DNA from: Brevibacterium album DSM 18261
Lineage (GTDB): Bacteria > Actinomycetota > Actinomycetes > Actinomycetales > Brevibacteriaceae
Direction: 5' to 3'
NCBI RefSeq assembly: GCF_000426445.1
Contig: NZ_KE384526.1
Location: 124,001 to 188,000 of the forward strand
DNA: 64,000 nucleotides
The translations under genes were made by a program, and so were the position numbers. Of the stretch, positions 59,303 to 64,000 are shown one piece after another (the stretch's first letter is position 1; every line of letters begins with the position of its first letter). A model generated the notes under the pieces. It was not told the origin of the DNA, made no database searches, and was given only the letters and a program-made list of their open reading frames with translations.

Positions 59303-59650
59303 GAGGTAGGTGCCGGGGACGCTCACCGCGTGGAAGGCGCTCAGCAGCTCCGGGACGTCCAGCGGCATGCCGATCAGCGCGGCGGCGAACCCGCCCGCAC
59401 CGTCAGGCACGTCCTCGGGCCGCGCCGCGGCGAGGATCAGCGGAGGCAGATTCGCCGCGCCCAGCGCCGACAGCTCGTCGAGCGCCGCCCGGGAGCCGTC
59501 CGCATCGATCAGAAGCGCCGCCGCCTCGGGTGGGATCCGCTCGCACGAATCGGCCGCAGCCACCTCCGCACCGAGGCCCGTGGCCGCAAGCGCCGCACGA
59601 TCCCATGCGTACGCCTGCGGCCACGGGCCGAGAACCACGAGCTTTCGCAT
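59024..59650 (-). CDS. LuxR-type DNA-binding protein with degenerate receiver-like N-terminus
   Basis: 208 residues from the ATG at 59648-59650. The C-terminal HTH is LTARESEVIGLVADGASDSAI, then AQTLFIEESTVRSHLRSLRRKL, as in NarL/LuxR regulators. The N-terminal 130 residues have a receiver-like Rossmann layout (LLIDADGSRAALDELSAL) but lack the usual acidic pocket. So it may be an orphan, phosphorylation-independent regulator. It is the last gene of the ABC transporter operon; its stop region lies opposite the membrane protein gene. Confidence 0.82.
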   Translation of the reverse strand: MRKLVVLGPWPQAYAWDRAALAATGLGAEVAAADSCERIPPEAAALLIDADGSRAALDELSALGAANLPPLILAAARPEDVPDGAGGFAAALIGMPLDVPELLSAFHAVSVPGTYLSRNLIARRLAAAGGAESLTARESEVIGLVADGASDSAIAQTLFIEESTVRSHLRSLRRKLGADNRAHAVALAGRYGLLPAVRAERAGLAYFG

Positions 59651-59658
59651 ACCCGCGA

Positions 59659-60363
59659 TCAGCGGCGCGGCTCCCACTTGAAGAAGACCTTGGCCGCGAG
59701 GAAGGCGATCGCCGTCCACACCAGGGTGATGAGCATCGGGATGGCCGCATCCGCCCATTCGATGCCGCGCCACGCCCCGAGCGCCAGCTCCACCGCAGCT
59801 CCACCGGGAAGGGCGAGCTTCAGACCCGTCAGCGTCTCGGTTCCGGTGACCATGACCCAGGTCGCAATTCCGATGAGCCCCATCGCAACAGGTATCGTCG
59901 TCACCTGAGCGCTGTCCGCGCTCTTCGTGAACCCCGCGGTGGCAAGCGCGAATCCGACGTACAGGGCGAGCACCAGGATTCCCACGACGACAGTGAGCAG
60001 GATGTTCGCAGGGGGAGTCTGCAGAACCGCGAAGACGGCCAGAACTCCGACAGCTTCGATCACCGCGAGCAGGACAAGGGTGGATACCAGCCCCAGAACG
60101 ATCCCGGCGTCGGATTCGGCAGTGCACCTGAGGCGCTTGAGGAAGAGGTTCTGCCGCCGTGAGGCCAGAGCCGTCACTGCGGCCCCGTACACCACGAAGG
60201 CCCCCATGATGAACGGGATCATCGCGGCAACCGGCGAGATGTCCACGTCCCCGATCTGCCAGTAGAGGAACCCGGCCATCCCCAAGGGCATCACTGTTGA
60301 CATGATGATGACGAGTGGATCGCGAAGCATCTGAATGGCCTCGTATTTCGCGATGGTGAGCAT
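59659..60363 (-). CDS. ABC-2 type transporter permease
   Basis: 234 residues, about six membrane helices. It begins MLTIAKYEAIQMLRDPLVII, like ABC-2 permeases of drug or polyketide exporters, with FLKRLRCTAESDAGIVLGL in the first half. The ATG at 60361-60363 follows AGGAGG at four bases. It is 13 bases after the ATPase gene and eight bases before the LuxR-like gene. Confidence 0.88.
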   Translation of the reverse strand: MLTIAKYEAIQMLRDPLVIIMSTVMPLGMAGFLYWQIGDVDISPVAAMIPFIMGAFVVYGAAVTALASRRQNLFLKRLRCTAESDAGIVLGLVSTLVLLAVIEAVGVLAVFAVLQTPPANILLTVVVGILVLALYVGFALATAGFTKSADSAQVTTIPVAMGLIGIATWVMVTGTETLTGLKLALPGGAAVELALGAWRGIEWADAAIPMLITLVWTAIAFLAAKVFFKWEPRR

Positions 60364-60376
60364 GGCGCCTCCTAGG

Positions 60377-61258
60377 TCAGCGGCTGAGAGTGCGGAAGAT
60401 GTCGTCCAGGCTGGCCCTGCGGACCGCGAGCCCGTGTATGCCGATCTCGTGCCGGCGCGCCCAGGACTGCAGTTCGTAGACGTCGCGTTCGGCATCGTCG
60501 GTGGCGATCACCCAGGAATAGGGGCCTGTCGCCTCCGCCGGAAAGGGAATCGAGGCCTGCTCGACAGCAGCTTCGAAGTGGACCTTGGCCGGAAAGGAGC
60601 GTGCGAGCTCCCTGAAGGAGCCCTCCATGCGGATCTTCCCCCGGTGCATGAGCCCGATGCGATCGGCGTGCTGCTCCGCTTCCTCCAGGTAGTGCGTCGT
60701 GAGGATCACCGTGGCGCCCTGGCCGCGGATCACATCCACCGCGGCCCACAGCTGGTCTCGCGCCTCGATGTCCAGGCCCGCCGTGGGCTCGTCCAGGAAG
60801 ATGAGCTCGGGGGTGCCGTAGATGGCCGTGGCGAAGTCGAGCTTGCGCTTCTCCCCGCCGGACAGCTGGGAGACGCGCACACGCGCCTTCTCCGCCAGGC
60901 CGGCCACCTCGACGACGCGCCTCGCATCGTCGCCGCGGCCGCTGAGGGCGCCGAACAGCTTCACCGTCTCCAGCACCGTGAGAGTCGGGGCGAAGCCGCT
61001 CTCCTGGAGCATGATCCCCGTGCGGGGCCGCACGCTGCGACGGTCGCGCGGGCTCAGCCCGAACGCGGTCACGGTGCCGCTGAACGGGGCGCGGTGGCCT
61101 TCGAGGGTCTCCAGGGTCGAGGTCTTGCCCGCGCCGTTGGTGCCCAGCAGAGCATAGAGCTCGCCGCGCTCGACGGAGAAGGAGACCCCGCCCACCGCCC
61201 TATAGTCCCCGTAGCTCACCACGAGGTCTCTGACTTTGATGAGTGTGTCTGATGCCAT
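60377..61258 (-). CDS. ABC transporter ATP-binding protein
   Basis: 293 residues. Walker A GTNGAGKTS, signature LSGGEKRKLDFATAI, Walker B LIFLDEPTAGLD and the switch His in LTTHYLEEAEQ are complete. The C-terminal domain is that of DrrA-type exporters. With the permease it would form an efflux pump for a drug, lipid or antimicrobial. It is divergent from the two-component system at 61465. Confidence 0.93.
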   Translation of the reverse strand: MASDTLIKVRDLVVSYGDYRAVGGVSFSVERGELYALLGTNGAGKTSTLETLEGHRAPFSGTVTAFGLSPRDRRSVRPRTGIMLQESGFAPTLTVLETVKLFGALSGRGDDARRVVEVAGLAEKARVRVSQLSGGEKRKLDFATAIYGTPELIFLDEPTAGLDIEARDQLWAAVDVIRGQGATVILTTHYLEEAEQHADRIGLMHRGKIRMEGSFRELARSFPAKVHFEAAVEQASIPFPAEATGPYSWVIATDDAERDVYELQSWARRHEIGIHGLAVRRASLDDIFRTLSR

Positions 61259-61464
61259 GCGTCAATCACACCTGGCAGCACCGCTCACGCGTAGGGCCCT
61301 CACATCATGAGCTTCGGATGACTTCGCGGTCGCGCCGATATGACGCCGTGTCACGCAGCGGGCGAAAGCCACCGGTCCAGCTGGTTCCCAGACCATGACA
61401 CAGCATCACTGGTATCAGCCCCCGGCGCCGTGGAAGGCTGGGCGTGCGCAGCGGGAGGAGACGG

Positions 61465-61716
61465 ATGAACAAGGCACAGATCGTCGTGCTCGCGGTGCTC
61501 TCGATCGCGGGGGCTGTGGGCTGGATCTGGGGACTGGCGCACCTCCCGGGCCTCGGGATCGTTCCTCGGTGGATCGTCGCGCTGCTCCCTGCACCGGGGA
61601 CGGCAGCGGCTGGCTGGTTCGCCTTCATCACCGTCGGCACCGTCGTCCTCTCCGCTCTGGCCCTGCCCTTCGCGAGCAGGGCGAGGAAGCATCCTCCGTC
61701 CGAGGAGATCCGCTGA
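61465..61716 (+). CDS. Small membrane protein before a histidine kinase (two helices)
   Basis: 83 residues from the ATG at 61465 after GGAGGAG. Two hydrophobic helices (IVVLAVLSIAGAVGWIWGLA, FAFITVGTVVLSALALPFA) and a polar end. The stop shares one base with the kinase start (TGATG), so it is coupled to the kinase. It may be an accessory sensing or regulatory subunit. No family is recognised. Confidence 0.72.
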   Translation: MNKAQIVVLAVLSIAGAVGWIWGLAHLPGLGIVPRWIVALLPAPGTAAAGWFAFITVGTVVLSALALPFASRARKHPPSEEIR

Positions 61717-62915
61717 TGCCCGGAACCGCAGAGGCTTTCTCACCCGCCCGGTCGCTGGCGCGCATTCGCACCTTCACGACCCAGGGCTTCGTGGTCGCAT
61801 GGGCCATTGCATGGCTGGTGACGCTGGCCTCGGCCGCCCACACCTGGTGGCACCCGCTGATGTTCCTGCCTGCCGCGGCACTGAGCCTGCAGCCGATTCT
61901 CCGCTGGCACAGCGCCTACAGCGGCAGGACGGCGATCCTCGGCCTCGCGACCGGCGCCCTGACCTGGACGGCCTGTGCCCTTCTCGCCGTGTCCCCCTCA
62001 GGAGTCATTGCCCTTGTGATCCCGGCCGTGGCGATGGTGCGCGGCGGCATGCGGACCAAGCTGCTCGCCGGCAGCGGCATCACGGCGGCGTGCGCGGGCA
62101 TCGGGCTGCTCACGCTCACCACGCAGTCTCATCTGGCCGGACTCTTCATCATCTTCGGACTGTGGCTCCCGGCGTTCTGGGCGCTGGTCTTCTGGAGCTC
62201 CCGCGCCTCCTGGAACCTCCTCCTCGAACTCGATTCCGCCCACCAGGCACAGACGGACCTCGCCGTCCTGCGGGAGCGGTTCAGGATCGCCGCGGACCTC
62301 CACGACATCCAGGGCCACACCCTCCACGTGGTCAAGCTCAAGACCGCGCTGGCCCAGCGGCTCGTCCGGGCCGATCCCACCGCCGCCGAGGCGGAGATCG
62401 CCCAGGTGCAGGAGCTCATCGCGGAGACCATCGGCCAGTCGAGGGCGCTCGCCCACGGCGAGCGCCCCCTCACGCTGGCAGGTGAGCTGGAGAACGCCCG
62501 GCGCCTCTTCGAGGCCGATGACGTCGAGGTCCGCATCCGCCTGGCAGGGAGGCCCGCGGGAACCGCGGAAGCACTGTGCAGCCTCGTGCTGAGGGAGGCC
62601 ACCACCAATGTCCTCCGGCATTCGCAGGCGACACGCGTCCACATCGTCCTCAGCGATACGGGTCTCCTCATCGTCAATGACGGCGCCGAGGTCCGCGCCA
62701 CCCCGGAACTCAGCGGACTGGCCGGCCTGCGCAGACGCGTCGAGGAGGCCGGCGGCCGCCTGCATGTGAGGGTGGAGGAGGGCGACTTCCTCACGGAGGC
62801 GGCGTTCCCCGGCACAGAGCTGCCCGGCACGGAGACCCCCGAGACGGAGACTCGCACCGATAAGCAAGCAGAGAAAGGAGCCGCAGATGGCGATCTCAGT
62901 CGTCCTCGCCGATGA
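61716..62915 (+). CDS. Sensor histidine kinase (DesK/NarX-like, HisKA_3)
   Basis: 399 residues with about five N-terminal membrane helices and no obvious extracellular domain, then HisKA_3 with DLHDIQGHTLHVV (phospho-acceptor His196) and an HATPase domain (VLREATTNVLRHSQ, LAGLRRRVEEAGGRL). This is an intramembrane-sensing type often linked to ABC exporters. The start is an ATG overlapping the small membrane protein stop. Its last 29 bases overlap the response regulator gene. Confidence 0.92.
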   Translation: MPGTAEAFSPARSLARIRTFTTQGFVVAWAIAWLVTLASAAHTWWHPLMFLPAAALSLQPILRWHSAYSGRTAILGLATGALTWTACALLAVSPSGVIALVIPAVAMVRGGMRTKLLAGSGITAACAGIGLLTLTTQSHLAGLFIIFGLWLPAFWALVFWSSRASWNLLLELDSAHQAQTDLAVLRERFRIAADLHDIQGHTLHVVKLKTALAQRLVRADPTAAEAEIAQVQELIAETIGQSRALAHGERPLTLAGELENARRLFEADDVEVRIRLAGRPAGTAEALCSLVLREATTNVLRHSQATRVHIVLSDTGLLIVNDGAEVRATPELSGLAGLRRRVEEAGGRLHVRVEEGDFLTEAAFPGTELPGTETPETETRTDKQAEKGAADGDLSRPRR

Positions 62916-63492
62916 CGAGGCGCTGCTGCGCAAGGCCCTCGCAGCCCTACTCCCCCTGGAGGGTGACATCACCGTGACGGCCGAGGCCTCCGACGGAGCC
63001 GAGGCCGTCGCGGCCGTTCTCGCCCACTCCCCCGATGTCCTCGTCATCGACCTCGAGTTGCCGGGCACCGACGGACTCGATGCGGTGGGGACCCTGCGGC
63101 GGGACCGCCCCGAGCAGCCGGTGCTCATGCTCACCCGCCATGCCCGGCCCGGCGTCCTGCGCAAGGCGCTCTCCCTGGGCATCCGCGGTTTCGTGAGCAA
63201 GTCTGCCGAACCGGGGCACATCGCCGAGGTGATCGCAACGGTCCACGCGGGCCGCCGCTGGATCGACCCGGACGTCTCCGCGGCTGCCGTCATGGACGAC
63301 TGCCCGCTCACGGACCGGGAGATCGACGTGCTGCGGGTGACCGGTGACGGCTACTCCGTCGCGGACATCGCGCGGCAGCTGCACCTCGCACAGGGAACGG
63401 TGCGGAACTACCTCTCGAGCGCGATCAGCAAGACGAACACACGCACCCGGCACGATGCCGCACGCTACGCCCGCGAGCACGACTGGCTGTGA
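62887..63492 (+). CDS. Response regulator, NarL/LuxR type
   Basis: 201 residues. Receiver domain with VVLADDEALLRKAL, phosphorylation site Asp55 in LVIDLELPG, LMLTRHARPG and the Lys in FVSKSAEP; the C-terminal HTH is LTDREIDVLRVTGDGYSVAD, then IARQLHLAQGTVRNYLSSAI. It is paired with the kinase. Likely targets are the divergent ABC operon and itself. Confidence 0.93.
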   Translation: MAISVVLADDEALLRKALAALLPLEGDITVTAEASDGAEAVAAVLAHSPDVLVIDLELPGTDGLDAVGTLRRDRPEQPVLMLTRHARPGVLRKALSLGIRGFVSKSAEPGHIAEVIATVHAGRRWIDPDVSAAAVMDDCPLTDREIDVLRVTGDGYSVADIARQLHLAQGTVRNYLSSAISKTNTRTRHDAARYAREHDWL

Positions 63493-63508
63493 GCACCCGC
63501 GAACCCGA

Positions 63509-63526
63509 AAGTTCGCCCGGAGTGAC
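63509..63526. terminator. Short hairpin after the response regulator
   Basis: GCGAAC-CCGAAA-GTTCGC, 6-base arms and 6-base loop, 17 bases after the stop. It is weak and lacks a U-run, so it may be an operator or a minor terminator. Confidence 0.35.
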
Positions 63527-63536
63527 GAAGCGCACC

Positions 63537-63566
63537 CTGGCAATCCTCCCCGCCGTCCCTTAGGCT
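63537..63566 (+). promoter_or_regulatory. Possible promoter for the MFS efflux gene
   Basis: CTGGCA (63537-63542) and TAGGCT (63561-63566) with an 18-base spacer, giving a leader of about 170 bases. The leader shows no riboswitch pattern I recognise. Confidence 0.35.
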
Positions 63567-63746
63567 CTTCTGCGTGAAGTAAGCAGCTCGCAGCATCCGC
63601 AGACCCCAGCGCCCCCGGAGGATTCGCCCCGGGCGTCCCGGCGCTCCGCTTTCTCTGCCATGCCCCGCGAAGCCTGCTTCTGCCCGTCCAGGGATCAGTG
63701 TGCGTCGCGGTCGCGGCAGTCCGCATCGAAGCATTTAGGACCACAT

Positions 63747-64000
63747 ATGCCCTCTGACACCGACCGCATCCCCGCAGACACCGCACAGCCCCCTCCCTCC
63801 AGCACCGGCATCGACCCCGCGGGCATGCGGGTCATCTGGCTCCTGCTGGTCGCGGCTTTCGTCGCGATCCTCAACGAGACCACGATGGCGATCGCGATCC
63901 CGGAGCTCAACCGCACCCTCGGCATCCCGCCCGAGCTGGGCCAGTGGCTCACGAGCGCCTTCATGCTCACGATGGCCGTCGTCATCCCCACGACGGGCTT
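63747..64000 (+). CDS. DHA2-type MFS efflux transporter, N-terminal part (runs off the window)
   Basis: The first 84 residues. A polar N-terminus is followed by helix one (VIWLLLVAAFVAILNETTMA) and QWLTSAFMLTMAVVIPTTG, the D1 and TM2 pattern of 14-helix EmrB/QacA multidrug exporters. The ATG follows AGGA. It is downstream of a two-component system that may control efflux. The rest lies beyond base 64000. Confidence 0.85.
   Translation, partial: MPSDTDRIPADTAQPPPSSTGIDPAGMRVIWLLLVAAFVAILNETTMAIAIPELNRTLGIPPELGQWLTSAFMLTMAVVIPTTG

Noticed and set aside
63567-63746. Riboswitch (for example guanidine-sensing) before the MFS gene
   Set aside because: I looked for conserved cores and saw none; the leader is only GC-rich with no convincing pairing pattern.

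Overview
The window is about 70% GC, densely packed and bacterial. Its gene order is that of an actinobacterium, probably from the order Micrococcales. The evidence is the run tsf-rpsB / xerC-dprA-comM-yraN-DUF2469-rnhB-lepB-rplS-trmD-rimM-khpA-rpsP-ffh / ftsY / smc-mutM-rnc-rpmF-DUF177-coaD / rsmD-recG-DAK-thiL-DUF3515-ddl-gpsA-plsC-murA-leuD-leuC-IclR, together with many GTG and TTG starts, 1-4 base gene overlaps and tRNA genes without an encoded CCA. I cannot resolve the genus. No insertion sequence, prophage, CRISPR array or rRNA gene was seen.

Region 1-28109 is almost entirely on the minus strand and is a chromosomal core. It holds translation (tsf start, rpsB, rplS, rpsP, rpmF, trmD, rimM), protein export (two tandem signal peptidases, ffh, ftsY), chromosome and DNA maintenance (xerC, dprA, comM, rnhB, smc, mutM), RNase III, an RraA-like gene, an ammonium transporter and coaD. 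Exceptions on the plus strand are an M23-M15 double peptidase and a TetR/EamA pair. rplS looks like its own unit with a promoter, a hairpin leader and a terminator. That terminator lies inside the N-terminal codons assigned to the next signal peptidase gene.

Region 28200-31660 is a plus-strand ABC uptake operon resembling ehuBCDA (ectoine/hydroxyectoine). It separates rsmD from coaD. Region 31699-45363 returns to minus-strand core genes: RNA modification, RecG, a FakA/DAK2 protein, thiamine phosphate kinase, cell wall (ddl, murA), phospholipid (gpsA, plsC) and leucine synthesis (leuCD). An NdgR/LtbR-type IclR regulator is divergent from leuCD, and its promoter contains an inverted repeat.

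Region 46300-51330 has two tandem DUF4282 membrane proteins, then five tRNA genes (three Glu-CTC, two Gln-CTG) in two groups around a flavin reductase gene. gltX, which charges these tRNAs, lies next to them. An FAH-family hydrolase follows.

Region 51441-64000 is the accessory part: HrpB helicase, a VapBC-like toxin-antitoxin pair, a LysR regulator divergent from malate dehydrogenase, and a Tat-type secreted protein gene broken by one amber codon. Next are small membrane proteins, and a divergent signalling and efflux locus. One arm of that locus is an orphan LuxR protein with an ABC-2 transporter; the other is a small membrane protein with a DesK-like kinase and response regulator. The window ends in a DHA2-type efflux pump. 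The most unusual items are the amber-interrupted secreted protein, the antisense overlap at 59024-59302, the embedded terminator at 12261, the absence of glnK and glnD beside amt, and the orphan-regulator/ABC/two-component locus. I see no clearly new defence or mobile system.
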